Shown: positions 26,535 to 35,383 of the stretch, one piece after another
Position numbering within the stretch: position 1 is the stretch's first letter
Layout: every line of letters starts with the position of its first letter
DNA from: Bradyrhizobium sp. WBAH42
Lineage (GTDB): Bacteria; Pseudomonadota; Alphaproteobacteria; Rhizobiales; Xanthobacteraceae
Length of the DNA stretch: 64,000 nt
Direction: 5' to 3'
NCBI RefSeq assembly: GCF_024585265.1
Contig: NZ_CP036533.1
Coordinates: 2,117,001-2,181,000, forward strand
Notes under the pieces: model-generated
Database searches by the model: none
What the model saw: only the letters and a program-made list of their open reading frames with translations
What the model was told of the DNA's origin: nothing
Program-made: the position numbers and the translations under genes

Positions 26535-27326
26535 ATGGACAAGTCGATGCAGGGGCGCTCGATACTGGAACATTTGCTCCACCGCGACCGGCTGATCGTC
26601 GCGATCGGGACCGCCGCGGTGGTGGCGCTCGCCTGGGCCTACCTCGCTGCGGGCGCCGGCATGGACACCGAGATGATGGCCGACATGCCGGACATGGCGC
26701 CGATGCCGTGGACGCCATTCTATGGCGTGCTGCTGTTCGTGATGTGGTGGGTGATGATGGTCGCGATGATGGCGCCGAGCGCGGTGCCCACCGTTCTCTT
26801 GTATGCGACCGTCAAGCGCAGGCAAGAGACTGCCTCCCGCGCCGCAACCGATAGCTGGACCTTCCTCGCCGGCTATCTCGTGACCTGGGCCGGGTTCAGT
26901 CTCGCTGCCGTCCTGGTGCAAGGAGCGTTCGAACGCTTCGGGTTGCTGTCGATGGCGATGGCGAGCACCAGCGCGATCCTGGGGGGCGGCGTTCTGATTG
27001 CAGCAGGGATCTATCAGTTCACGCCGCTCAAACAGGCCTGCCTGCGCTATTGCGAGAGCCCACTGTTGTTTCTCAGCCGACATTGGCGGCCCGGCACGCG
27101 CGGCGCATTCCTGATGGGACTTCGCCACGGCAGCTACTGCGTCGGCTGCTGCTGGTTTCTGATGGTATTGCTGTTCGTCGGCGGCGTGATGAACCTCGTC
27201 TGGATCATCGGCATCGCACTCTATGTCGCCGGCGAGAAACTGCTGCCGTTCGGCCAACGACTGAGTTATGCGGCAGGCGTGCTCCTCGTCCTGTCCGGCA
27301 CGATCGTCGTTGCGCGCGCGATGTGA
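26535..27326 (+). CDS. DUF2182 predicted metal-binding membrane protein
   Basis: A 263-residue membrane protein with about six to seven helices. The hallmark methionine-rich stretches are present: MDTEMMADMPDMAPMP before the first core helix and FVMWWVMMVAMMAPSAVP within it. A C-terminal GLRHGSYCVGCCWFLM contains three cysteines. Met- and Cys-rich membrane helices suggest copper or other soft-metal handling, though no member I know is characterised. It pairs with the DUF1326 gene upstream. Confidence 0.88.
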   Translation: MDKSMQGRSILEHLLHRDRLIVAIGTAAVVALAWAYLAAGAGMDTEMMADMPDMAPMPWTPFYGVLLFVMWWVMMVAMMAPSAVPTVLLYATVKRRQETASRAATDSWTFLAGYLVTWAGFSLAAVLVQGAFERFGLLSMAMASTSAILGGGVLIAAGIYQFTPLKQACLRYCESPLLFLSRHWRPGTRGAFLMGLRHGSYCVGCCWFLMVLLFVGGVMNLVWIIGIALYVAGEKLLPFGQRLSYAAGVLLVLSGTIVVARAM

Positions 27327-27485
27327 AGAGCGGTCCAAAGACGGTTAAAATGCGCCGCTTTTGACATGCCCATGTGCCTGATTGCTCAAAACCGGCCGAC
27401 CTCCGTGATGATACGGATGATTTGAGCTGAAGAATTGAGCTACGTCCAAACAGAAACTTAAGGCTGTTTCAGCTACCTTTGCGCC

Positions 27486-30248
27486 ATGAACGGCACCCGC
27501 GCGCCGCCTTCGGCCGCGGGTGTCCCTGTGCAGTCGAGGCGGAGACAAGGCGATGCCAATACTGCGAGCGAGCGCAGTTCTGCCCTGGCGGCCGGAGCGG
27601 AGGCGCGCGTCGTGATTCCCGCAGGAACAGTCCACAAAGCCGGAAGAACGATCCTGCGGAATGGTCCGCTGCAGATCGCATTGTTCTTTCTGCCCCTGGT
27701 CTGGATCGGCTATTTCGCAATCACCGCGTCTGAGCGGATGGATGCGATCCAGCAAGCGCGGTCGCACGGCAACAGCGTCGCCGAATTGTTCGAGGAGAAC
27801 ACCGAGCGCATCTTCGAGCGCGTGGATCAGTCGTTGCTGGTGGTACGGGCACTCTATGCCGAGGATCCGCTGACCTTCCGCCTGAAGTTCTGGTCCGAAA
27901 AGGCCCGCATCGCCACCGGCGACGTGGTCCAGCTCGCTCTGATCGGATCGGACGGATACATGATCGAGACGACGGCGGGCTATTCCGGTCCGCCGCTCTA
28001 TCTCGGTGATCGCGAGCACTTCGTTCATACCATGTCGCAGGCCGACGATCGCCTTTACGTGGCGAAGCCGGTGCTGGGCCGCGCGTCCAAAAAATGGACG
28101 ATACAGCTCGCGAGAAAGCTGTTCGACCTCGCCGGGAAGCCGGTCGGCGTGGTTGTCGGCTCGATCAGCGTCGACGTCGTCGGCAGGTTCTACGACACCG
28201 CAAAACTCGGCGTCGGAGGAACGCTGATGCTCAGGAATGCGAACCACGTCGTGCTCGCTGCCCGGGGCGTGGACCAGGGCTCCGTGCTGGGACAAAGCGC
28301 GCCGAGCCGCGTCGAGAGCGAACTGGGCGACGGCTTCTATGCGCAATATTGGAACGAGAACCGGCCGAACCGCAGCGACCGGCTGATCACGGCGCGCAGG
28401 TCGCGCGCGTTTCCGCTCATCTTCACCGTCGGCGTTTCGGAGCAGGAGATTTATTCCCGCTCCGCCTTCAGGCAGAAGGTCTACCTCGGTGGCGCGCTGC
28501 TGCTTACGTTCATCATCCTCGCCGCGACGACCTTCCATTGGCGACGGCAGCAGGCGCTGGATCGCGCTCACCGCGAGCGGCGCGATTTCGCCAGCAAGTT
28601 CGAGGATGCGCTCAGGAACCTTCCCCAGGGCTTGAGCATGTTCGACGGCCGGGATCGCCTGATCGCGTTCAACGGGCAATGGCTCGAACTCTATGGCCTC
28701 GTGCCGGAAGACATTCGGATCGGCATGGACTTCCGGGAGGTGTTCGCGAAGCAGACCGCCGTGCTCGACGTCGAGACGTACCTCGTCGATTTGAAGAACC
28801 GGCTCGCTCAGTCGGAGCAGATCTCGAACACCGTGCAGTTTCCGGACGGGCGGGTCGTCTACATCTCCTACGGCCGGCGCGAGGGCGGTGGCTGGGTTGC
28901 CACGCATGAGGACATCACCGAGCGCAAGGCGTCGGCGGACCGCATCGAGCGGCTCGCGCATTACGACAGCCTGACCGGCCTTGCCAATCGCAACCTGTTC
29001 AAGGAGCGCCTCGACGAGGCGTTGGCCCGCTCGCGCCGGATCGAGCCCGCGTTCGCCGTACTCCTGCTCGATCTCGACAAGTTCAAGTCGGTCAATGATG
29101 CGCTCGGCCATCAATGCGGCGACGCGTTGCTGAAGCAGGTCGCCGACCGGATCAAGGCGCAGATCCGTGATGCCGATACGGCGGCGCGAATCGGCGGCGA
29201 CGAGTTTGCCGTGATCGTGGCAGCGGGCCGGGCGGCGATGCGCGACGGCGCTGCAAGCCTGGCCGCGCGGCTGGTCCAGGCCATTGCCGAGCCCTATCAC
29301 ATCGACGGCCATCCCGTCGTGATCGGCTGCAGCATTGGCGTTGCGCTCGTGCCCGAGCACGGCACGCGGGTCGACGAGATCCTTCGCAATGCCGATCTTG
29401 CGCTCTACAGGTCGAAGAATGCCGGCCGAAGTTGCTTCCACGTCTATTCAGCGGAGCTCAAGGCGGAAGCGGATCAGCGCAACGTGCTCGAGATCGAGCT
29501 GCGTGAAGCGATCTGGCGCGAGGAAATCGAGCTATATTATCAGCCTGTGATCGAGCTTGGCACCGGTCAGGTCAAATCGGTCGAGGCCCTGGCGCGCTGG
29601 CATCACGCCACCAGGGGCTACATCCCTCCGGCAGAGTTCATTGCGGTTGCGGAGGCGGGGGGATTGATCGTCGAGCTCGGCCAACAGGTGCTCGCCAGAG
29701 CCTGTCGCGATGCGATGAGCATGCCGGCCGACGTCAAGGTCGCCGTCAATCTCTCCGCCCTGCAATTTGCCAGCGCCAATCTCGTCGACACCGTGACGTT
29801 TGCGTTGACGCAGAGCGGGCTTCCGCAAACCCGGCTCGAGCTCGAGATCACCGAGAGCGTATTTCTCGCCGACACCGAGGAGAACCTCAGGACGCTCCAG
29901 CGCCTCAAGGCGCTCGGCGTCTCCATCGCCCTCGACGATTTCGGCGTCGGATACTCGTCCTTGTCCTATTTGACGGCCTTTCCTTTCGACAAGGTCAAGA
30001 TCGACAAATCCTTCATCGACAGGATCGATCGCTGCGAGACCGTCGCCGTGCTGAAATCCATCGTGCAGCTCGCAAAGACGCTGAAGCTGTCGATCGTCGC
30101 CGAGGGGGTCGAGTCCTCCGAACAGGTCAGGCTGCTCCAATCACTAGGCATCCCGCTCGGCCAGGGATTTCACTTCAGCAAGCCCGTGCCGGTTGCAAAC
30201 CTCTCCTGGCAAGCCCCGACGGCGCGCCGGAAACGGCGGGTGGCGTGA
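27486..30248 (+). CDS. Membrane-bound diguanylate cyclase/phosphodiesterase (CACHE-PAS-GGDEF-EAL)
   Basis: A 920-residue c-di-GMP signalling protein. Order: helix about 61-80, periplasmic dCACHE-like sensor 81-330, helix about 333-350, PAS-like domain 370-480, GGDEF domain 495-655, EAL domain 665-905. The GGDEF motif (570-574) and the RxxD product-inhibition site RDAD (561-564) are intact. In the EAL domain E700-A-L, DDFG (817-820), KIDKSF and AEGVE are intact, so both activities are possible. It is a lone gene; the periplasmic ligand is unknown. Confidence 0.93.
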   Translation: MNGTRAPPSAAGVPVQSRRRQGDANTASERSSALAAGAEARVVIPAGTVHKAGRTILRNGPLQIALFFLPLVWIGYFAITASERMDAIQQARSHGNSVAELFEENTERIFERVDQSLLVVRALYAEDPLTFRLKFWSEKARIATGDVVQLALIGSDGYMIETTAGYSGPPLYLGDREHFVHTMSQADDRLYVAKPVLGRASKKWTIQLARKLFDLAGKPVGVVVGSISVDVVGRFYDTAKLGVGGTLMLRNANHVVLAARGVDQGSVLGQSAPSRVESELGDGFYAQYWNENRPNRSDRLITARRSRAFPLIFTVGVSEQEIYSRSAFRQKVYLGGALLLTFIILAATTFHWRRQQALDRAHRERRDFASKFEDALRNLPQGLSMFDGRDRLIAFNGQWLELYGLVPEDIRIGMDFREVFAKQTAVLDVETYLVDLKNRLAQSEQISNTVQFPDGRVVYISYGRREGGGWVATHEDITERKASADRIERLAHYDSLTGLANRNLFKERLDEALARSRRIEPAFAVLLLDLDKFKSVNDALGHQCGDALLKQVADRIKAQIRDADTAARIGGDEFAVIVAAGRAAMRDGAASLAARLVQAIAEPYHIDGHPVVIGCSIGVALVPEHGTRVDEILRNADLALYRSKNAGRSCFHVYSAELKAEADQRNVLEIELREAIWREEIELYYQPVIELGTGQVKSVEALARWHHATRGYIPPAEFIAVAEAGGLIVELGQQVLARACRDAMSMPADVKVAVNLSALQFASANLVDTVTFALTQSGLPQTRLELEITESVFLADTEENLRTLQRLKALGVSIALDDFGVGYSSLSYLTAFPFDKVKIDKSFIDRIDRCETVAVLKSIVQLAKTLKLSIVAEGVESSEQVRLLQSLGIPLGQGFHFSKPVPVANLSWQAPTARRKRRVA

Positions 30249-30417
30249 GCTGAATTCCTCCGGCGTTTGTCATCATGGCCGGCCACTGCAGCCCCTTGGG
30301 CCCAAGAGAGCTGCTCAACTGTTGGTCCGGCGCCTCCGTCGTCCTGGCACTCCACTTGCTCAGTCATGACCCAACCCCAGGCCTCGGCGGAGAGGCCGTT
30401 TCAGGTTGAGGCAAGTG

Positions 30418-30666
30418 ATGCAGGAAGTGTCCCGTTCTGGTGCTGCTGATGAACTCCGGCTCGACGCGTTGATCGCCGATTTATGGTGGCGCGTTCGGCT
30501 GATTAATACCGACATTCTCGAGGAGGAAGCGCGCGCCGGGGTGTTCGACCCGGTTCAACCGACCTATCCGCTTCTCGCGCTCAACCTTCGCGCGCGGCGC
30601 GACAATCTGGTCGCGACGATCGGCGTGCTCGAGCTGCGCGCGAAATCGGCGTCCGAAGCGGCCTGA
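30418..30666 (+). CDS. Small hypothetical protein
   Basis: An 82-residue protein (MQEVSRSGAADELRLDALIADLWWRVRLINTDILEEEARAG) with charged helices and a Leu-rich end. I do not recognise it. The ATG at 30418 follows a short upstream extension from a TTG at 30406. It stands alone, between the GGDEF-EAL gene and the nitrobindin-like gene. Confidence 0.55.
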   Translation: MQEVSRSGAADELRLDALIADLWWRVRLINTDILEEEARAGVFDPVQPTYPLLALNLRARRDNLVATIGVLELRAKSASEAA

Positions 30667-30857
30667 CGACGGCTCGCGGGCGCGCCGGCAGCTCAACGAC
30701 CTGGTCAACCTGCGCGCTGCAGCGCCCGAGGCGGGCGCGGGATGCAATACGCATCATCGCATGGCTCGAATGCCTCCGGCGCTTTGCCGGTAACAGTTGA
30801 ATTCAGACCGCCGCCGGCCCGTGTTATTGCTGGTCTCTGCAACTCCGCGAGGCCTCC

Positions 30858-31520
30858 ATGCTCCCCATTCCCGCCGATATCTTCACCGAACCCGAGGACG
30901 TCTCGCCCGACGGCCTGGCCAATCTCGGCCCGCTTCGGCGTCTTGCCGGCACCTGGCAGGCGGACAAGGGCATCGACATCAATCCGAAGGCGGAAGGGCC
31001 AGAGCGCCGGACCTTCATCGAGCGCATCCGCATGGACCCGATCGATCCGCAGGCCAATGGGCCGCAGCTGTTGTACGGGCTGCGCTATCACATTCACATC
31101 AACACGCCCGAGGAAGCCATCACCTTCCACGACCAGGTCGGCTACTGGCTGTGGGAGCCGGCGACCGGGCTGATCATGCAGACGCTGGCGATCCCGCGCG
31201 GGCAGGTGCTGCTGGCCTCGGGCAAGGCCGGGCCGGATGACAGGGCGATCTCGGTCACCGCCAAGCGCGGCGACACCGCCTACGGGATCTGCTCGACCGA
31301 TTTTCTGGAGCAGGCCTTCCGCACCGACGCTTATCGCTGCGACATCACTTTCAACGACGACGGCAGCTGGACCTATCTGATCCAGACCGAGTTGTTCGTG
31401 CGCGGCGCGCCGTTCAATCACCACGACACCAACACGCTCCAGCTGGTGGCGCCGCCCAGGCTCAATCCGCTGGCGGCGATCGTGCATGGTCGTGCTGCAG
31501 GCGATGGACCCGCGGCCTGA
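30858..31520 (+). CDS. FABP-like / nitrobindin-type beta-barrel protein
   Basis: A 220-residue protein of the FABP-like (nitrobindin, THAP4 C-terminal) family, ten-strand barrels, some of which bind heme. It has the N-terminal LGPLRRLAGTWQADKGID, then FHDQVGYWLWEPATGLIMQTLAIPRGQVLLASG. The heme-binding GTWxGxGxG loop is degenerate here (GTWQADKG). A distal-type His occurs in FNHHDTNTLQLV. It starts 28 bases before the RibD-like gene's leader and may be co-transcribed with it. Confidence 0.82.
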   Translation: MLPIPADIFTEPEDVSPDGLANLGPLRRLAGTWQADKGIDINPKAEGPERRTFIERIRMDPIDPQANGPQLLYGLRYHIHINTPEEAITFHDQVGYWLWEPATGLIMQTLAIPRGQVLLASGKAGPDDRAISVTAKRGDTAYGICSTDFLEQAFRTDAYRCDITFNDDGSWTYLIQTELFVRGAPFNHHDTNTLQLVAPPRLNPLAAIVHGRAAGDGPAA

Positions 31521-31539
31521 GCGCTGCCCGGAGGATTGC

Positions 31540-32247
31540 ATGAAGCCGTATGTCATCTGCCTGATGCACTCCAGCCTCGACGGCCGCACGCATCCGAGCC
31601 GCTGGCGTCCGAAAGGCGCGGGCACGGACTGGTTCGAGAAGATCCATGAAGAGCTCGGCGGTGATGCCTGGGTGATCGGCCGCGTCACCGGATCGGAATT
31701 CGCCAAGGGCAAGCCCTATCCCGCGACGGACGCGAAATTCCCACGCGAGAGCTGGTTCGCCCGGCGCGATGCGAAGACCTACGGTGTCGTGCTCGATGCA
31801 GAGGGCAAGATCGGCTGGGGGCGCACGGAGATCGGCGGTGATCCGATCGTCGTCGTGCTGACCGAGAACGTCCCGGATTCGCATCTCGCCGGCCTCCGCG
31901 GCGAGGGCGTGTCCTACATCTTTGCCGGCAAATCTGAGATCGACCTCGCCCTGACGCTGGACATTCTCAGCCGCGAGCTCGGCGTGAAGCGTCTGCTGGT
32001 CGAGGGTGGTGGCGTCGCCAACGGCGCGTTCCTGCGCGCCGGCCTCATCGACGAATTCAATCTGATCCTCAGCCCCGCGATCGACGGCGCAAAAGGCGCC
32101 CCCTTCGTGTTCGATTCGACGGAGGCGGACGGCGACCGGCGCGCGCCGCTCACCGCGATGACGCTGGAGAGCACGCGCGAGCTCGGCGGCGGCGTTCTGC
32201 TGCTGCGCTATCTGATCCAGAACGATCCGCAAGCCGCGAGCCGGTAA
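31540..32247 (+). CDS. Dihydrofolate reductase-like (RibD C-terminal) family protein
   Basis: A 235-residue NADPH-dependent reductase of the RibD_C/DHFR-like fold. It shows YVICLMHSSLDGRTHPSRW, GDAWVIGRVTGSEFAKG, VKRLLVEGGGVANGAFLRAGLIDEFNLILSPAIDGAKG, the last being the signature of RibD-type reductases. The substrate is unknown; it lacks the deaminase domain of true RibD. A GGAGGA site precedes the ATG at 31540. It is followed after nine bases by the amine oxidase gene. Confidence 0.88.
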   Translation: MKPYVICLMHSSLDGRTHPSRWRPKGAGTDWFEKIHEELGGDAWVIGRVTGSEFAKGKPYPATDAKFPRESWFARRDAKTYGVVLDAEGKIGWGRTEIGGDPIVVVLTENVPDSHLAGLRGEGVSYIFAGKSEIDLALTLDILSRELGVKRLLVEGGGVANGAFLRAGLIDEFNLILSPAIDGAKGAPFVFDSTEADGDRRAPLTAMTLESTRELGGGVLLLRYLIQNDPQAASR

Positions 32248-32256
32248 GGCGCGGCC

Positions 32257-33528
32257 ATGTCCGATCCATCCGAGCACATCGTCATCGTCGGTGCCGGCGC
32301 GGCCGGCCTGATGGCGGCGCGCGAGCTGGCGCGTGCCGGCCGCAAGGTGACGATCCTGGAGGCGCGCCAGCGCTGTGGCGGCCGCATTCATCCGCTGCCG
32401 GCCGCGGAGTTCGGCTATGCTGCCGATGGCGGCGCCGAGTTCGTTCATGGCGAGGCGCCGGTCACGCGCGCATTGCTGCGCGAGGCCGGCCTGTCGCTTC
32501 AGGAGATCGAAGGCGAGCGGTGGAGCTTTGACGGGACGAAGCTCACGCGCGAGGCGCGCGACGATCCCCATGAGGCGGAGCTTCAGGCCGTGCTGGTCGA
32601 CTTGAAGGACGACCTGACGGTCGCCGACTTCCTGCGCCTGCATTTTGCAGGCGATAACTACGCGCCGATGCGCCATTCGATCGAGCGGATGGTCGAAGGC
32701 TATGACGCAGCCGATCCCGAACGCGCCTCCACGCTGGCGCTACGCGCGGAATGGATGGACGGCGGACACGCTCCGCAGGCGCGCATCGCCGGCGGCTACG
32801 GTGCGATGATCGAATGGATGGCGGCCGACTGCCGCAGGCACGGCGTCACCATCCGCCTCGGCTGCGTCGCGTCGGCCATTGCGGAGGAGGGCGGCCCGGT
32901 GACCGTTCGCTGCGCCGGCGGCGATGTGCAGACCTGCGACCGCGCGATCATCACCGTGCCGCTGCCGCTGCTGCGCGACATCGCGCTGCCGGCCGGCGCG
33001 CGGGCCAAGCTTGCGGCTGCCGACGACATCGGCTTCGGCAACGTCATCAAGATCCTGCTGCGCTTCGCGCGGCCATGGTGGCGCGAGCGCATGGCAGACC
33101 TTGCCGACATGACCTTCCTGCTGTCGGATGAGGTGATCCCGGTGTGGTGGACGCGCTACCCGGACCAGCATCCCGTGCTCACGGGCTGGTTCGGCGGACC
33201 GCGCACGGCGGAGCTGGAAAGCCTCGACGCGCAAGCCCTGATCGATGCCGGGCTCGGCTCGCTGGCCACCGTCTTCGGCCTGCCGCGCGATCACATCGCG
33301 CGCGAGCTGGTGGCGTCTGCTGCGACCAATTGGGCGCATGATCGCTTCGCGCGCGGCGCCTATTCGTGGGCGACGCCGCGCACCCGCGAGGCACAGGCGA
33401 TCCTCGCGCGTGCCGACGGCTTGGTGCTGTTTTCGGGTGAAGCGCTCTATCGCGGCCGCGACATGGGCACAGTCGAGGCGGCCCTGGCGAGTGGCCTGGA
33501 GACGGTGGCCGCGATCCTGCAGAAATAA
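32257..33528 (+). CDS. Flavin monoamine oxidase family protein
   Basis: A 423-residue FAD-dependent amine oxidase. The dinucleotide motif is IVIVGAGAAGLMAARELARAGRKVTILEA, followed by CGGRIHPLP. The C-terminal FAD region is LFSGEALYRGRDMGTVEAALASGLETVA. The middle has FGNVIKILLRFARPWW, typical of the substrate domain. The amine is unknown. It ends just before a bidirectional terminator shared with the convergent gene. Confidence 0.9.
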   Translation: MSDPSEHIVIVGAGAAGLMAARELARAGRKVTILEARQRCGGRIHPLPAAEFGYAADGGAEFVHGEAPVTRALLREAGLSLQEIEGERWSFDGTKLTREARDDPHEAELQAVLVDLKDDLTVADFLRLHFAGDNYAPMRHSIERMVEGYDAADPERASTLALRAEWMDGGHAPQARIAGGYGAMIEWMAADCRRHGVTIRLGCVASAIAEEGGPVTVRCAGGDVQTCDRAIITVPLPLLRDIALPAGARAKLAAADDIGFGNVIKILLRFARPWWRERMADLADMTFLLSDEVIPVWWTRYPDQHPVLTGWFGGPRTAELESLDAQALIDAGLGSLATVFGLPRDHIARELVASAATNWAHDRFARGAYSWATPRTREAQAILARADGLVLFSGEALYRGRDMGTVEAALASGLETVAAILQK

Positions 33529-33532
33529 CAAA

Positions 33533-33558
33533 AGAGGCCCGCATCTCTGCGGGCCTCT
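33533..33558. terminator. Bidirectional intrinsic terminator
   Basis: Eleven-base arms AGAGGCCCGCA and TGCGGGCCTCT around TCTC, placed between the converging amine oxidase and the Gly/Tyr/His-rich gene. A-tract to the left and TCG/T-rich segment to the right. Confidence 0.75.
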
Positions 33559-33572
33559 CGTCTGTGTCCCTC

Positions 33573-33866
33573 TTACCAGCGACCGCCGCCGAAGCTGAAC
33601 GTCACGCCGGGGCCTCCGCCGTAGTACCCATAGGGGCCACCGCCGTAATAGCTATGGCGCGGGTAGTAGCCGTAGCTTCTGTAATAGGGCCGATAATAGC
33701 CGTGATGGTGGTGACCGTGCCAGCGGTAGTGCCTGCGGTGCGCGCTGATGTCGGTGGATTGGCTTTCCTGCGCGGTTTGCTTGGCGCTTACGCTGCCGGC
33801 CGCGTTCGCCGATCCGCCGGCCAACGCCGCAGCACCGAGGGCGATCGCGGCAATGAGATATTTCAT
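33573..33866 (-). CDS. Exported Gly/Tyr/His-rich small protein
   Basis: A 97-residue protein with a signal peptide (MKYLIAAIALGAAALAGGSANA). The mature part starts with SAKQTAQESQSTDISAHRR, then is almost only His, Tyr, Gly, Arg and Pro: RWHGHHHHGYYRPYYRSYGYYPRHSYYGGG, ending GPGVTFSFGGGRW. Similar short exported proteins are common in Bradyrhizobium and are of unknown role; a histidine cluster suggests metal binding. A GGAG site precedes the ATG at 33866. Confidence 0.75.
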   Translation of the reverse strand: MKYLIAAIALGAAALAGGSANAAGSVSAKQTAQESQSTDISAHRRHYRWHGHHHHGYYRPYYRSYGYYPRHSYYGGGPYGYYGGGPGVTFSFGGGRW

Positions 33867-34039
33867 GTCATCACTCCAGTTGAATGTCGTGTGACAACAC
33901 ATGAGCATCCCGCGCGTTCCGGCCGGTGCGGGCGTCGAAACGACGCAGATATCAGTTCCGATGAACGCTCGTTAACGTTTGTGAACGATCGAAGGGGGCG
34001 CGTTCTATCGTCGCATGACGAGGCCTCGCCTGCCGATTG
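33867..34039. other. Intergenic segment upstream of the Gly/Tyr/His-rich gene
   Basis: Together with the repeat at 34040-34174 this makes a gene-free gap of about 340 bases. GTTAACG and TGAACGAT-type sequences near 33965-33985 may belong to a promoter, but I cannot assign boxes. Confidence 0.35.
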
Positions 34040-34174
34040 GTGCCCCGGACGCAGCGCAGCGTCTCTTCGACGATGCGCTGCTGAGCCGGGGCCGATTTTC
34101 CTGGTGGGCCCGCTGCATGGGTCCCGGCTCTGCGCAGAAGCGCAAGGAGCGTTGCAGCGCGTCCGGGACACGAG
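34040..34174. repeat. GTGCCCCGGACGCA element, copy 2
   Basis: Second copy of the element at 24107-24239: begins GTGCCCCGGACGCAGCG, has GAGCCGGGGCC and GGGTCCCGGCTC inside, ends GCGTCCGGGACACGAG. Arms are imperfect inverted repeats. Confidence 0.85.
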
Positions 34175-34204
34175 AGTGGGGCATACAGATTCTCGCACAC
34201 ACTA

Positions 34205-34552
34205 TCACGGATGAGGATCGGGAAAGCCGTGCCGCTCGGAGAGCGCGGCGAGGATCGCGTCCTTGTCTGCGATGAAGGCGCGGTCATGATGACTGCCGGT
34301 CTGGTGCGGCGAAGTCGCCCCAGTCGCGAGCACGAGCAGCGGCAGCGATTGATTCTCCTCGCCGACCAGCGCGATCACCTCTTGCCGCGGCCGTGGCCAG
34401 GGGATCCGCTCGACGTCGAGCTTTTCGGCCAGCTGTGGAAACGAGGCCAGCACACCCTCGATCAGCGCGCAGTGCCAGCAATAGAAGCGTTGGCCCGGAA
34501 AGGCCGGATCCTCGAAGCCGGGACGCAGCAGAAACAGGTGATCACGTTTCAT
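34205..34552 (-). CDS. DUF3088 family thioredoxin-fold-like protein
   Basis: A 115-residue protein of the DUF3088 family. It begins MKRDHLFLLRPGFEDPAFPG and has a CxxC pair at 25-28 (FYCWHCALIEG), which resembles the redox site of a thioredoxin fold. The function is unknown. The start at 34552 is the first codon of the conserved region; an upstream extension to 34603 is open. A strong match for the family; context gives no more. Confidence 0.8.
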   Translation of the reverse strand: MKRDHLFLLRPGFEDPAFPGQRFYCWHCALIEGVLASFPQLAEKLDVERIPWPRPRQEVIALVGEENQSLPLLVLATGATSPHQTGSHHDRAFIADKDAILAALSERHGFPDPHP

Positions 34553-34607
34553 GGGTCGCTCCGTGGCGGCATCGCCATCGTACGCGTTGACGCCAGCGGA
34601 CACGGAG

Positions 34608-35186
34608 CTATTTGAACGGATCCTGGATCGACGGCGACGATTGACGGATGCGGCGCACGCTGACCGGGGTGCCGTCGGAGACGAACAGGAGCTCGTATTT
34701 GCGGCCCTGGCTGTCGGTCGCCGAGCAGGTGACGTCGTTCACCTTCCTGGCGGCGAAGTTGCCGGTCTGGCGGCAGATCCCGGTCGAGGTCTGCTCGGCC
34801 GGCACCGGCAGGCCATCGACCTTGGGGCGGTCCTTGGAGTTGAGCAGCACGCGGTCGATTGGGAGTTCATAGGAATTGTCGTCGGCGCGCTTGCCGTTCT
34901 CGCCGGAGAACGACACCACATGACTGTCATCGGAGGGATCGTCGACTGCGACCGCGAAATTGACCCGGCCCGTGTCGCCATGGGCATAGGCCACCGTCTT
35001 GCAGGGCAAGGTGCGGCCTGCGACCCTGAACGTCTTGCAGTGGCCCGACATCAGCGCCAGGAGATCGATGAAGGCGTTCGGCTGCGCCGGCGGATTGTTG
35101 ACCGGAATGGGCTTGGAAGTCTCAGCAAAACAAGGACTTGCCGAGACCACGAGCAACGCGGCGAGAACCAATCGGCGAAGGCGCAT
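34608..35186 (-). CDS. Exported hypothetical protein
   Basis: A 192-residue protein with a signal peptide (MRLRRLVLAALLVVSASPCFA). The mature part has NAFIDLLALMSGHCKTFRVAGRTLPCKTVAYAHG and ends with TPVSVRRIRQSSPSIQDPF. Four cysteines suggest periplasmic disulfides. I do not know a family. An ATG at 35207 is a possible earlier start. It lies 55 bases upstream of the DUF3088 gene on the same strand and may share a transcript. Confidence 0.7.
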   Translation of the reverse strand: MRLRRLVLAALLVVSASPCFAETSKPIPVNNPPAQPNAFIDLLALMSGHCKTFRVAGRTLPCKTVAYAHGDTGRVNFAVAVDDPSDDSHVVSFSGENGKRADDNSYELPIDRVLLNSKDRPKVDGLPVPAEQTSTGICRQTGNFAARKVNDVTCSATDSQGRKYELLFVSDGTPVSVRRIRQSSPSIQDPFK

Positions 35187-35383
35187 CGTCGGGCTCACGG
35201 GGGCCATGGCGGCGGAACAATTCCGCACCATAACTATCGAATCGCAAATTGGTTGCGATCCCGTTTGTGCTGCGAGTCCCGACTGGAATACCACCGCGTC
35301 AACCCCGACGGCGATTCGTTCAAATCGCCCGATCCATCCCAGCGGGCACATGCCATCAGGCCGGTGTTTTTTTCGTGGCGGAG

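Noticed and set aside
27345..29441. A 698-residue open frame on the minus strand
   Set aside because: It is antisense to the GGDEF-EAL gene, has no domain or ribosome site and shows the Arg/Asp/His-rich composition usual for GC-rich shadow frames.
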